Below, piece by piece: positions 35,764 through 44,256 of a stretch of 64,000 nt of DNA (position 1 is its first letter; the number at the start of each line of letters is the position of its first letter). The stretch lies in NCBI GenBank assembly GCA_963588905.1, contig CAVAJF010000037.1, positions 62,001 to 126,000 of the forward strand. Direction: 5' to 3'. Under the pieces are notes generated by a model, which saw only the letters and a list, made by a program, of their open reading frames with translations, searched no databases and was not told where the DNA came from. Source of the DNA: Butyricicoccus_A sp963588905 (GTDB taxonomy: Bacteria; Bacillota; Clostridia; Oscillospirales; Butyricicoccaceae). The translations under genes were made by a program, and so were the position numbers.

Positions 35764-35784
35764 TATATCAGTTTAAAACTAGTT

Positions 35785-35831
35785 TTTTTGCTCCATTCGG
35801 CAAATCAAAGCCGAATGGAGCTTTTTTGTGT
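35785..35831 (+). repeat. 47-bp direct repeat, right copy (terminator)
   Basis: Identical to 31743-31789. It now terminates the peptide gene transcript. Confidence 0.93.
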
Positions 35832-35923
35832 CTGTATGGGCGGACAGTGTGCAGGAAAGCGCATACATTGGTGTGAAATTTTGGTTGAATCTCACAAAAT
35901 CCTGTCGTTTTCGCGCAAGAGCA

Positions 35924-35952
35924 TTGAAAACAAAAGAAAAAAACGGTATGAT
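35924..35952 (+). promoter_or_regulatory. Promoter for purL
   Basis: TTGAAA, 17 bp, TATGAT. A small ttgcaaaa/tttttgcaa stem-loop lies in the leader at about 35974-35994. No purine riboswitch was seen. Confidence 0.6.
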
Positions 35953-36028
35953 AAAAATATCTATTGTAAGATTTGCAAAACTTTTTGCAAACGATGTTTG
36001 ACGATACTATGGTAATTCGAGGTGCAAC

Positions 36029-39000
36029 ATGGCAGTATTAAGATGCTATACGGAAAAACGCAGTGGTTTCGACAGTGCATCCCAGTCGCTGTGCAGCAGC
36101 ATTCGTGAACTGCTGGAGATCCCAGCACTCACCTATGTGCGTGAGCTGTGCCGCTACGATGTGGAAGGTATTGATGCGGAGACCTATGCAAAGGCGAAAA
36201 ACATCGTGTTCTCTGAGCCGATGGTAGATGATTGCTACGATGAACAGTATCCGATGCCGGAGGGCGATTACCGCATTCTCGCGGTAGAACCGCTGCCTGG
36301 TCAGTACGACCAGCGCTCCGACTCCTGCGCACAGTGTATTCAGCTGATGACACAGGGAGAGCGTCCGAAGGTAGCAGCAGCCCACATCTATGTGCTGGGC
36401 GGCAAGCTGACCGACGAAGAGATGGACAAGATCCGCGGCTATCTCATCAATCCGGTTGATTCCCGCGAGGCTTCTGCGGACAAGCCGGAGACGCTGGAAG
36501 CAAACTATGCCATCCCGACACAGGTTGACACCGTAGAGGGCTTTATCTCCATGGATACCGAGGCACTGGAGCAGATGCGCACCAGTCTGGGTCTGGCCAT
36601 GGAGCTGGATGACTTGCAGTTCTTACAGAGCTATTTCGCAGGCGAGGAAAAGCGTGACCCGACCATCACCGAAGTGCGCATGATCGACACCTATTGGTCT
36701 GACCACTGTCGTCATACCACCTTCCTGACCGAAATCGACGAGAGCACGATTGACGATCAGATGGTACTGGATGCATACAACCGCTATCTGGCAGGCCGTG
36801 TCGAAGTATACGGTGAGGAAAAGGCTGCCAAGCGTCCGGTCACGCTGATGGACATCGGCACCATCGCAGGCAAGGTGCTCAAGAAGCGCGGCTGCCTGCC
36901 GAATCTGGATGAGAGCGAGGAAATCAATGCCTGCTCTATCCGCATCAATGCAACCGTAGACGGCAAGAAAGAGCCGTGGCTGCTCATGTTTAAAAACGAG
37001 ACACATAACCATCCGACGGAAATCGAACCGTTTGGCGGCGCAGCTACCTGCCTTGGCGGCGCGATTCGTGACCCGCTCTCCGGCAGAAGCTATGTATATC
37101 AGGCAATGCGTGTCACCGGCGCAGGCGATCCGACCGTTCCGCTGAACGAGACGCTGGAGCACAAGCTGCCGCAGCGCAAGCTGTGTACCACAGCAGCCGC
37201 TGGTTACTCTTCTTATGGCAACCAGATCGGTCTGGCTACCGGCTTGGTTCATGAGATTTACCATCCGGGCTATGTCGCAAAGCGCATGGAAATCGGCGCA
37301 GTTGTCGGCGCAGCTCCGATTGAAAACGTCATTCGTGAAGTGCCGGATCCGGGCGATATTGTCATCCTGCTCGGCGGCCGCACCGGCCGTGACGGCTGTG
37401 GCGGTGCAACCGGTTCCTCGAAGAGCCACACCACCGAATCGCTGGAGACCTGTGGCGCAGAGGTACAGAAGGGCAATCCGCCGGAAGAGCGCAAGATTCA
37501 GCGTCTGTTCCGCAATCCGGAAGCAACCCGCATGATTCGCCGCTGCAATGACTTTGGTGCAGGCGGTGTGTCCGTTGCCATCGGCGAGCTGGCAGACGGT
37601 CTGGACATCAACCTGAACGCTGTACCGAAGAAGTACGACGGTCTGGACGGCACAGAATTGGCTATTTCCGAGTCGCAGGAGCGTATGGCAGTTGTCGTAG
37701 CCAAGGAGAACGTGGACAAGTTCATCCAGATGGCAAACGAGGAGAACATTGAGGCAACCGTCGTTGCAACGGTTACCGATACCAATCGTCTGCGCATGAC
37801 CTGGAACGGCAATACCATCGTCGATGTATCTCGTGACTTCCTCAACACCAACGGTGCCTCCAAGCACACCAAGGCACATGTATCCCCGCTGCCGACCCCG
37901 TCTATCGAGGTTCCGACCGAGGGCGCAAACCTGAAGGAAAAGATTTTGAACCTGTCTTCCAAGCTGAACATCTGCTTGGAGCGCGGCCTGACCGAGCGCT
38001 TTGACGGTTCCATCGGTGCAAGCTCGGTATTTATGCCGTACGGCGGCAAGAACCAGCTGACCCCGACACAGGTTATGGCGGCAACCCTGCCGACCGCAGG
38101 ACAGTGCTCCACCGCATCTGTCATGGGCTTTGGCTTTGACCCGTATTATATGGAGCAGAACCCGTATCTCGGTGCTTCCAGCTCTGTGATTGAATCCATG
38201 GCTCGTCTGGTAGCAGCTGGCTGTGATTACAACACCGCATACCTGACTTTCCAGGAATATTTTGAGCATCTGAACCGTGATCCGGAGAAGTTCGGCACAC
38301 CGCTCGCAGCTCTGCTCGGCGCATATGACGCACAGATCATGCTCGGCCGTGCAGCAATCGGCGGCAAGGACTCCATGTCCGGCACCTATGATGATATGCA
38401 CGTTCCGCCAACGCTGGTATCCTTTGCCATTGCACCGGAAGAGGCTGACAATCTGGTATCTCCGGAATTCAAGCAGGCTGGCCATCCGGTATACTTCCTG
38501 GATGCAACCTACTTTATGGATGGTTCGCCGGATTATGCTGCGATCCGCAACACATGGGAGACCGTGCAGGCACTCATCGCACGCGGCAAGGTGGCAGCAT
38601 CCTGGGCACTGTCCGCAGGCGGTATTGCAGAGGGCATCGTAAAGATGTCTGTCGGCAATGACATCGGCTTTACCTTCGCACCGACCTTTACACCGGACGG
38701 TCTGTTCCTCAAGAACTACGGCGGCATTCTGATTGAAGCTACCGAAGAGCTGGAGAACATGCCGCTGTGGCTCATCGGTATGACAACAGACAAGCCGGAA
38801 ATCGACGCATTCGGCGAGATTATCCCGCTGTCTGATCTGAAGCAGTCGCTGGAGGGCACGCTGGAGAGCGTATTCCCGACCCGCGCAGACGCTTCCGATG
38901 ACAAGCTGGTTAAGCCGGTATACACCGAGCGCAACACCAAGGCTCCGGCAGTCAAGACTGCTCGTCCGGCAGCTGTTATTCCGGTATTCCCGGGCACCAA

Positions 39001-39760
39001 CTGCGAGTATGACACCGCAAAGGCAGTCGAGACCGCTGGCGGCGAGGCAAAGATTGTCGTTGTCCGCAACCTGTCCCATGATGCCCTGATGCGTTCCGCA
39101 GAGGAGCTGGAGCAGGCAATCCGCGGCTCGCAGATGATGATTCTGCCGGGCGGCTTCTCCGGCGGTGACGAGCCGGACGGTTCCGGTAAGTTTATCGCAT
39201 CGTTCCTGCGTGCACCGGCAATCAAGGACGCTGTGCATGATCTGCTCAACAACCGCGACGGCTTGATGCTGGGCATCTGCAACGGTTTCCAGGCACTGAT
39301 TAAGCTGGGTCTGGTACCGTATGGTGAAATCCGTGATCTGGATGACACCTGCCCGACACTGACCTACAACCTGATTGGCCGCCATCAGTCCCGCTATGTA
39401 CAGACTCGCGTAGCGTCTGTTAAGTCTCCGTGGCTGTCCTCCTGCGAGGTAGGCGATGTACACTCCATCGCAATCTCTCACGGCGAGGGTCGTTTCGTGG
39501 CACCGCAGGCAGAAATTGATCGTCTGGTTGCCAACGGTCAGGTAGCGTTCCAGTATGTGGACTTTAACGGTGAGCCGTCTATGGACATTGCGTTCAACCC
39601 GAATGGTTCCATGTGTGCCATCGAGGGCATTACCTCTCCGGACGGTCGTGTTCTTGGCAAGATGGGTCATACCGAGCGTTACACCAAGTACGTTGGTCAG
39701 AACATCTTTGGCGAGAAGTATCAGCCGATCTTCGAGAACGGCGTCAAGTACTTCAAGTAA
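36029..39760 (+). CDS. purL: Phosphoribosylformylglycinamidine synthase, single chain
   Basis: A 1243-residue large PurL (FGAM synthase) that converts FGAR plus glutamine and ATP to FGAM in purine synthesis. The synthetase part shows YWSDHCRHTTF and FKNETHNHPTEIEPFGGAATC. The C-terminal class I glutaminase domain shows FPGTNCEYDTA, MILPGGFSGGDEPDGSGK, the catalytic Cys in GICNGFQALIKLG, and a His-containing SHGEGRF. This all-in-one form replaces PurS/PurQ/PurL and is common in Clostridia. It is alone here, with its own promoter and terminator. Confidence 0.96.
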   Translation: MAVLRCYTEKRSGFDSASQSLCSSIRELLEIPALTYVRELCRYDVEGIDAETYAKAKNIVFSEPMVDDCYDEQYPMPEGDYRILAVEPLPGQYDQRSDSCAQCIQLMTQGERPKVAAAHIYVLGGKLTDEEMDKIRGYLINPVDSREASADKPETLEANYAIPTQVDTVEGFISMDTEALEQMRTSLGLAMELDDLQFLQSYFAGEEKRDPTITEVRMIDTYWSDHCRHTTFLTEIDESTIDDQMVLDAYNRYLAGRVEVYGEEKAAKRPVTLMDIGTIAGKVLKKRGCLPNLDESEEINACSIRINATVDGKKEPWLLMFKNETHNHPTEIEPFGGAATCLGGAIRDPLSGRSYVYQAMRVTGAGDPTVPLNETLEHKLPQRKLCTTAAAGYSSYGNQIGLATGLVHEIYHPGYVAKRMEIGAVVGAAPIENVIREVPDPGDIVILLGGRTGRDGCGGATGSSKSHTTESLETCGAEVQKGNPPEERKIQRLFRNPEATRMIRRCNDFGAGGVSVAIGELADGLDINLNAVPKKYDGLDGTELAISESQERMAVVVAKENVDKFIQMANEENIEATVVATVTDTNRLRMTWNGNTIVDVSRDFLNTNGASKHTKAHVSPLPTPSIEVPTEGANLKEKILNLSSKLNICLERGLTERFDGSIGASSVFMPYGGKNQLTPTQVMAATLPTAGQCSTASVMGFGFDPYYMEQNPYLGASSSVIESMARLVAAGCDYNTAYLTFQEYFEHLNRDPEKFGTPLAALLGAYDAQIMLGRAAIGGKDSMSGTYDDMHVPPTLVSFAIAPEEADNLVSPEFKQAGHPVYFLDATYFMDGSPDYAAIRNTWETVQALIARGKVAASWALSAGGIAEGIVKMSVGNDIGFTFAPTFTPDGLFLKNYGGILIEATEELENMPLWLIGMTTDKPEIDAFGEIIPLSDLKQSLEGTLESVFPTRADASDDKLVKPVYTERNTKAPAVKTARPAAVIPVFPGTNCEYDTAKAVETAGGEAKIVVVRNLSHDALMRSAEELEQAIRGSQMMILPGGFSGGDEPDGSGKFIASFLRAPAIKDAVHDLLNNRDGLMLGICNGFQALIKLGLVPYGEIRDLDDTCPTLTYNLIGRHQSRYVQTRVASVKSPWLSSCEVGDVHSIAISHGEGRFVAPQAEIDRLVANGQVAFQYVDFNGEPSMDIAFNPNGSMCAIEGITSPDGRVLGKMGHTERYTKYVGQNIFGEKYQPIFENGVKYFK

Positions 39761-39782
39761 GCAATATTGACAGAAAGTACAA

Positions 39783-39815
39783 TCTCCCGCAGGACACCCT
39801 GCGGGAGATTTTTTG
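39783..39815 (+). terminator. Terminator of purL
   Basis: atctcccgcag pairs with ctgcgggagat, followed by six T. Confidence 0.85.
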
Positions 39816-39832
39816 TCGTGCGCACAGACCCG

Positions 39833-40047
39833 CTTGTCTCTCCCTTTGGGAGAGATGTCGCGGAGCGACAGAGAGGGCAGGCTCCCTCATGAGGGAGCTG
39901 GATTGCCGCCTTTGCGGCAAGACTGAGGGAGTTATCTGACAGTGACGAATCAGGGCAGCTCTTATGCAGATTTGTTCGCGTGCTGCTCCTTCCGTCACGG
40001 CTTACGCCGCGCCACCTTCCTCAGGGAGGAAGGCTTTTGGGAGAGCC
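39833..40047 (-). repeat. Dispersed modular intergenic repeat, copy B (inverted)
   Basis: About 215 bp. Read on the minus strand it matches copies A and C: aaaagccttcctccctgagg, the gtaagccgtgacggaaggag block, actccctcagtcttgccgc and the ctccctcatgagggagcc block. It lacks the internal module with gagagctggcatttgc found in A and C. Confidence 0.85.
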
Positions 40048-40053
40048 GACATG

Positions 40054-40085
40054 AAAAAACGCCTGCTCATGTTCAGAGCAGGCGC
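40054..40085 (-). terminator. Terminator of the 40126-40482 gene
   Basis: cgcctgctc pairs with gagcaggcg; on the minus strand the stem is followed by six T. Confidence 0.8.
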
Positions 40086-40125
40086 TTTGCTAGTTGCGAC
40101 ATAAGAGTAATGAAAAATGGGAGAT

Positions 40126-40482
40126 TTATTCATCATTTGCGATGAAATCAAACCAAAATGTTAATTGTACAGCACCATCAATATCAGTAGGGCTGTTTTC
40201 TCCCGTATTTACATATGGTCGCATTGTTATCTCGTCAGCGAGTTCTGCTAGGTGTTGGAAAACTTTTTGGTTATGATCTTTGAAGTTCAGTGCATCACAG
40301 ACAAATATAATCCATCCGGCATGGTCATCCGTGTCCATGCACAAGTTTGCTCCGAGACTTTCAGCGAGAGATTGACAAGATTCTTCTAATTGGTGAAATA
40401 CGGTTAGTTTTTCTGTATCATAGATGGATTCTTTTCTGGATATAGGATTGGGATCAGAATAACAATAGCTTTCAATTCGCAT
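40126..40482 (-). CDS. Hypothetical small acidic protein
   Basis: A 118-residue soluble protein without recognised domain; aromatic and acidic residues dominate (GWIIFVCDALNF, VQLTFWFDFIANDE). AT-richer than the surrounding core genes. GAGGTG precedes the ATG. It is divergent from a small HTH gene with overlapping promoters, so the two probably form one regulated unit. The style resembles toxin-immunity or accessory proteins, but this is only an impression. Confidence 0.6.
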   Translation of the reverse strand: MRIESYCYSDPNPISRKESIYDTEKLTVFHQLEESCQSLAESLGANLCMDTDDHAGWIIFVCDALNFKDHNQKVFQHLAELADEITMRPYVNTGENSPTDIDGAVQLTFWFDFIANDE

Positions 40483-40511
40483 AAATCACACCTCAATAAG
40501 ATTCTACAAAC

Positions 40512-40537
40512 AAAGGTACTATATAAATAGTACCTTT
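40512..40537. promoter_or_regulatory. Operator-like palindrome
   Basis: Arms aaaggtacta and tagtaccttt with six bases between. It overlaps the -10 box of the leftward promoter. A further half-site (gggtac) lies in the spacer of the rightward promoter. Confidence 0.6.
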
Positions 40538-40555
40538 AAATAAGCGATTTGTCAA
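40527..40555 (-). promoter_or_regulatory. Leftward promoter for the hypothetical gene
   Basis: Minus strand TTGACA, 17 bp, TACTAT. Its -35 box overlaps the -35 box of the rightward promoter. Confidence 0.6.
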
Positions 40556-40577
40556 TAGGGTACTTTTTCCATAGGAT
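40549..40577 (+). promoter_or_regulatory. Rightward promoter for the HTH gene
   Basis: TTGTCA, 17 bp, TAGGAT. Confidence 0.55.
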
Positions 40578-40594
40578 ACATTTGAGGTGTAAAC

Positions 40595-40849
40595 ATGGAA
40601 AATCTACTCTATACCATCGCACAGTATGGTCACATTACGATTGAATTAAAACCACTGATGGATAAAAAGCATATTACGCGGTATGCGTTGGCTCGTGCAG
40701 TGAATACGCGCTTTGAGGTGATTGATAAATGGTATCGCGGGCACGTAGAAAAGATTGACGCAGATGTGTTGGCGCGCATTTGTTTTGTGATGGGATGCAC
40801 GCCGGGAGATATTATTCGCTATATTCCGGCAGAAGAATCGAATACATGA
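40595..40849 (+). CDS. Small XRE/Cro-type HTH protein
   Basis: An 84-residue protein consisting almost only of a Cro-like helix-turn-helix: LMDKKHITRYALARAVNTRFEVIDKWY for helices 1-3 and VLARICFVMGCTPGDIIRY for the closing helices, the pattern of YozG-like regulators. GAGGTG precedes the ATG. A palindrome in the divergent promoter region is its likely operator, giving autoregulation and control of the 40126 gene. Confidence 0.8.
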   Translation: MENLLYTIAQYGHITIELKPLMDKKHITRYALARAVNTRFEVIDKWYRGHVEKIDADVLARICFVMGCTPGDIIRYIPAEESNT

Positions 40850-40850
40850 A

Positions 40851-40882
40851 AAAACTCCCACTCGAACTCGAGTGGGAGTTTT
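40851..40882. terminator. Bidirectional terminator between HTH gene and rpe
   Basis: A perfect 15-bp stem (aaaactcccactcga and complement) between convergent genes. Confidence 0.85.
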
Positions 40883-40896
40883 GCGCTGTCTGCGCA

Positions 40897-41574
40897 TTAG
40901 AATGCAAAGTAATTGTTTTCGTACTCGTCGAAAATCTTCTTGAAGCCCTTGACGTTTGCTGCGATGTCGCCGCCAAAGACAGCGGAACCGGCTACGATGA
41001 CATTGGCACCGGCAGCTACGATGTCCGGCGTGTTGGTCAGCTTTGCGCCGCCGTCGATTTCCAGCTCGCACTTGTAGCCGTTATCATCAATTGCCTTGCG
41101 GATGGTGCGAATCTTGTCGGTGCAGGCGTCAATGTAGCCCTGACCGCCAAAGCCCGGCTCTACCGTCATAATGAGAACCATGTCCAGCTCCGGCAGCAGC
41201 GGGAGCAGAACATCTGCCGGCGTGCCCGGCTTGATGGATACACAAGCGCGGACGCCTGCTTCCTTGATCTTGCGAACCTGTGCCAGCGTGTCGCCGTTTG
41301 CTTCGTAATGTACGGTGATAATGTCAGAACCTGCCTTGATGAAATCATCCAGATACTGATCCGGATCGGAAATCATCAGATGGACGTCGAGCGTCGCATC
41401 CGTTGCCTTGCGCAGAGCCTTGACAACCGGTGCGCCGATGGTCAAGTTCGGTACAAAGTGACCGTCCATGCAGTCTACATGGACATATTCTGCGCCAGCA
41501 TCAACTGCAATGGCAATGTCGCGCTGTAAGTTGGCAAAATCAGCGGACAGGATTGACGGAGATAGTTTAATCAT
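40897..41574 (-). CDS. rpe: Ribulose-phosphate 3-epimerase
   Basis: A 225-residue TIM-barrel epimerase interconverting ribulose 5-phosphate and xylulose 5-phosphate. Landmarks are PSILSADFANL, HVDCMDGHFVPNLTIG, LDVHLMI, TVEPGFGGQGYI and EIDGGAKLTN, which include the metal-binding His/Asp/His/Asp set. The length is normal. It has a promoter about 190 bp upstream and thus an unusually long, GC-rich leader. Confidence 0.96.
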   Translation of the reverse strand: MIKLSPSILSADFANLQRDIAIAVDAGAEYVHVDCMDGHFVPNLTIGAPVVKALRKATDATLDVHLMISDPDQYLDDFIKAGSDIITVHYEANGDTLAQVRKIKEAGVRACVSIKPGTPADVLLPLLPELDMVLIMTVEPGFGGQGYIDACTDKIRTIRKAIDDNGYKCELEIDGGAKLTNTPDIVAAGANVIVAGSAVFGGDIAANVKGFKKIFDEYENNYFAF

Positions 41575-41760
41575 AGGTGCTCTTTCCTTTCCCGTATGGG
41601 GCGAACGCAGACGCCCCGCTTTTCATATGCTGGAACAGGCGGAAATACGCGCTGTGCAGCCCGCGGGACAGCGCCCCTGCCGGCCGGCTCACGCCTTTCG
41701 CATACGGGAGCTGCCTGTCCTTTTTCAGGCGGTTCCCGACCTGCGCCAGATGTTGTTTCC
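41575..41760 (-). other. GC-rich leader region of rpe
   Basis: About 185 nt between the rpe promoter and start codon, markedly GC-rich, with self-complementary words (gccggccggc, cccgcggg). Open frames exist in several phases but none has a convincing start with a ribosome binding site. It could be a structured leader; no known riboswitch class was recognised. Confidence 0.4.
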
Positions 41761-41789
41761 ATTATACATCAAATACGGAAAATATCCAA
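41761..41789 (-). promoter_or_regulatory. Promoter for rpe
   Basis: Minus strand TTGGAT, 17 bp, TATAAT. Confidence 0.6.
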
Positions 41790-41795
41790 ATGTTT

Positions 41796-44144
41796 TCACA
41801 GGAGCAATAGACCAATGGCGTGGACGATGAACGCACAGACCCATGCGATGGCGCATTGGAAAACCACTGTTCCCAGTGCCCAGCGGCTGCCCAGCTCGCG
41901 TTTAATCGAAGCGATTGCCGCAACGCACGGTGTGTACAGCAGGCAGAATACCAAAAAGGAAGCGGCTGCCACCGGTGTCAGAACCGTCAACAGATCGGTG
42001 CCGCTGCCAAAGAGAATGGTCAGGGTCGAGACAACGCTTTCCTTTGCCATAAAACCGGTAATCAGGGCAGTGGAAATGCGCCAATCGCCAAAGCCGAGCG
42101 GACGGAAAATCGGCGCAATGCTTCCGGCAACCAGTGCCAGAATGCTGTCCTGCGAATCCGAAACCATGTTGAGCTGTAAGCTAAAGTTCTGTAAGAACCA
42201 GATGATAATGGTTGCGAGGAAAATGACGGTGAATGCACGCTGTAAAAAGTCCTTTGCCTTTTCCCACAGCAGCTGCATGACATTTTTCATGCCCGGCATC
42301 CGGTAATTCGGCAGCTCCATGACAAACGGAACCGCCTCGCCGCGGAATCGGAATTCCTTGGCAAACAGCGCGGTCAAAATGCCGACGACAATGCCGCCAA
42401 AGTACAGCGCAATCATGACGAGACCGCCGTGTTTGGGGAAGAATGCCGCAGTGAAGAAGCCGTAAATCGGCAGCTTTGCCGAGCAGCTCATAAACGGTGT
42501 GAGCATAATGGTCATGCGGCGGTCGCGGTCGGACGGCAGGGTGCGGCTCGCCATGACGCCCGGTACGGTACAGCCAAAGCCGATAAGCATCGGGACGATA
42601 CTTCTGCCGGACAAGCCGATTTTGCGCAGCAGCTTATCCATGACAAAGGCGACACGCGCCATGTAGCCGGTGTCCTCCAGCAGAGAGAGGAAGAAGAACA
42701 GCACTACGATGATCGGCAGGAAGCTGAGCACGCTGCCGACGCCGTTGAAAATGCCATCAATAATCAACGAATGCAGGACTTGATTGACATGTGCCGCCGT
42801 CAGGGCTTTGTCCGTGAGAACGGTCAGACGATCGATGCCAAGCTCTAACAATGTCTGTAAACCGGCACCGATGACATTAAACGTCAAGAAGAAAATCAAG
42901 CCCATAATGGCGATAAATGCCGGAATGGCGGTGTATTTGCCGGTGAGAAAGCGGTCGATGCGCCGACTGCGCGCTCGCTCGCGGCTCTCGTGCGGCTTGA
43001 TAACGGTCTGATCGACGAGCTTTTGGATAAAGGCGAACCGCATGTCGGCAATGGCTGCCGCGCGGTCGAGTCCGCGTTCCTCTTCCATCTGCTTGATGAT
43101 GTGTTCAATCATTTCCTGCTCGTTTTGCGTCAGACGCAGCAGTTCCCGAATGCGCGCATCGCCTTCTACCAGCTTTGTCGCGGCAAATCGAAGCGGAATG
43201 TCCGCGCGTTTGGCGTGATCTTCAATCAGGTGCATGATGCCGTGCAGACAGCGATGCACCGCGCCGCCGTGATCGTTCGTGTTGCAGAAATCCGTGCGTC
43301 CCGGACGCTCCTGATATTTTGCCACGTGCAGCGCATGGCGTACCAACTCGTCAACACCTTCGTTTTTGGCGGCGGAAATCGGAACGACCGGAATACCCAG
43401 CATTTCCTCCATTTCATTGATGCGAATGGAGCCGCCATTGCCGCGCATTTCATCCATCATGTTGAGCGCGAGCACCATCGGAACATCCAGCTCCATCAGC
43501 TGCATGGTTAAGTACAAATTTCGTTCGATATTTGTCGCATCGACAATGTTAATAATGCCGAGCGGCTTTTCTCCGATGATAAATTGTCTGGTGACGATTT
43601 CCTCACTGCTGTACGGAGACATAGAATAAATACCCGGCAGATCGGTAATTTCCGTGTCCGCGTGTCCGCGAATGGCACCGCTCTTGCGGTCTACGGTGAC
43701 GCCGGGGAAGTTTCCGACATGCTGGTTGGAGCCGGTCAGCTGGTTGAACAGCGTCGTTTTGCCGCAGTTCTGATTGCCTGCCAGAGCGAAGGTCAGAGTA
43801 GTGCCCTCCGGAACCGGATGTTCGTCAGCCTTTACGTGATATTTGCCGCCCTCGCCGAGACCTGGATGCGCGGTAAAATCTGCCGGATTCTCTTGGGGAG
43901 TCTTTGGCGCTTCGTGTGCAGTGACGGGGCGGATTTGAATTTTTTCTGCATCCGCTAGTCGCAGCGTCAGCTCATAGCCGTGAATGCGAAGCTCCATCGG
44001 ATCGCCCATTGGCGCAAATTTCACCAACGTGACCTGTGCGCCGGGAATCACGCCCATGTCCAAGAAGTGCTGACGCAGAGCGCCTTCGCCGCCAACGGTT
44101 GTCACAATGGCAGAGTCGCCGATGGACAGTTCTTTTAATGTCAT
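41796..44144 (-). CDS. feoB: Ferrous iron transporter, FeoA-FeoB fusion
   Basis: A 782-residue protein. Residues 1-73 are a FeoA (SH3-like) domain (MTLKELSIGDSAIV, FLDMGVIPGAQVTL), then a linker, then a FeoB G domain: G1 GNQNCGKT (123-130), DLPGIYSMSPYS as G3, LNMMDE as G4. The membrane region carries the Gate motifs with conserved Cys (GFGCTVPGVMASRTL and CLLYTPCVAAI). It imports Fe2+ under anaerobic conditions. The start at 44144 is 7 bp from GGGAGG. FeoA fused to FeoB is less common than separate genes. Confidence 0.95.
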   Translation of the reverse strand: MTLKELSIGDSAIVTTVGGEGALRQHFLDMGVIPGAQVTLVKFAPMGDPMELRIHGYELTLRLADAEKIQIRPVTAHEAPKTPQENPADFTAHPGLGEGGKYHVKADEHPVPEGTTLTFALAGNQNCGKTTLFNQLTGSNQHVGNFPGVTVDRKSGAIRGHADTEITDLPGIYSMSPYSSEEIVTRQFIIGEKPLGIINIVDATNIERNLYLTMQLMELDVPMVLALNMMDEMRGNGGSIRINEMEEMLGIPVVPISAAKNEGVDELVRHALHVAKYQERPGRTDFCNTNDHGGAVHRCLHGIMHLIEDHAKRADIPLRFAATKLVEGDARIRELLRLTQNEQEMIEHIIKQMEEERGLDRAAAIADMRFAFIQKLVDQTVIKPHESRERARSRRIDRFLTGKYTAIPAFIAIMGLIFFLTFNVIGAGLQTLLELGIDRLTVLTDKALTAAHVNQVLHSLIIDGIFNGVGSVLSFLPIIVVLFFFLSLLEDTGYMARVAFVMDKLLRKIGLSGRSIVPMLIGFGCTVPGVMASRTLPSDRDRRMTIMLTPFMSCSAKLPIYGFFTAAFFPKHGGLVMIALYFGGIVVGILTALFAKEFRFRGEAVPFVMELPNYRMPGMKNVMQLLWEKAKDFLQRAFTVIFLATIIIWFLQNFSLQLNMVSDSQDSILALVAGSIAPIFRPLGFGDWRISTALITGFMAKESVVSTLTILFGSGTDLLTVLTPVAAASFLVFCLLYTPCVAAIASIKRELGSRWALGTVVFQCAIAWVCAFIVHAIGLLLL

Positions 44145-44169
44145 ATGCATACCTCCCTTGTCAAATGTT

Positions 44170-44198
44170 AGTATATACATACATTTCTTGTTTGTCAA
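44170..44198 (-). promoter_or_regulatory. Promoter for feoAB
   Basis: Minus strand TTGACA, 17 bp, TATACT, with a short gtatatac palindrome at the -10 box that could be bound by a metal-responsive repressor. Confidence 0.7.
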
Positions 44199-44207
44199 TT
44201 GAGATAT

Positions 44208-44243
44208 GAAAAAAGCGCTCTGTTTCCGAAAAAACAGAGCGCC
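44208..44243 (-). terminator. Terminator of glmS
   Basis: gcgctctgttt pairs with aaacagagcgc; on the minus strand a T-run follows. Confidence 0.82.
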
Positions 44244-44256
44244 TGAAAACAAATGC

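Larger units (their letters stand above)
31743..35831 (+). mobile_element. Candidate integrated cassette: serine recombinase, radical SAM enzyme, ABC-F and small peptide
   Basis: A 4.04-kb unit (one repeat copy plus contents) whose base composition is far more AT-rich than the chromosome on either side. It encodes a serine recombinase at its left edge and ends in a peptide gene at its right edge. It is bounded by perfect 47-bp repeats, so loss of one copy plus the interior would restore a simple htrA-terminator-purL junction. The recombinase presumably catalyses integration or excision, but whether it acts on these repeats is inference. Confidence 0.8.

Noticed and set aside
36623..39670. A 1015-codon open frame antisense to purL
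   Set aside because: It is a mirror of codon bias in a highly expressed gene. No start site, and no family resemblance; the same happens opposite htpG (57859-59814), glmS (44458-46179) and htrA (30150-31766).
41571..41762. A 63-codon minus-strand frame ending in an ATGA overlap with the rpe start
   Set aside because: Its start codon overlaps the -10 box of the rpe promoter and has no ribosome binding site, so it cannot be translated from that transcript. The Arg/Pro/Gly composition fits chance GC-rich sequence.
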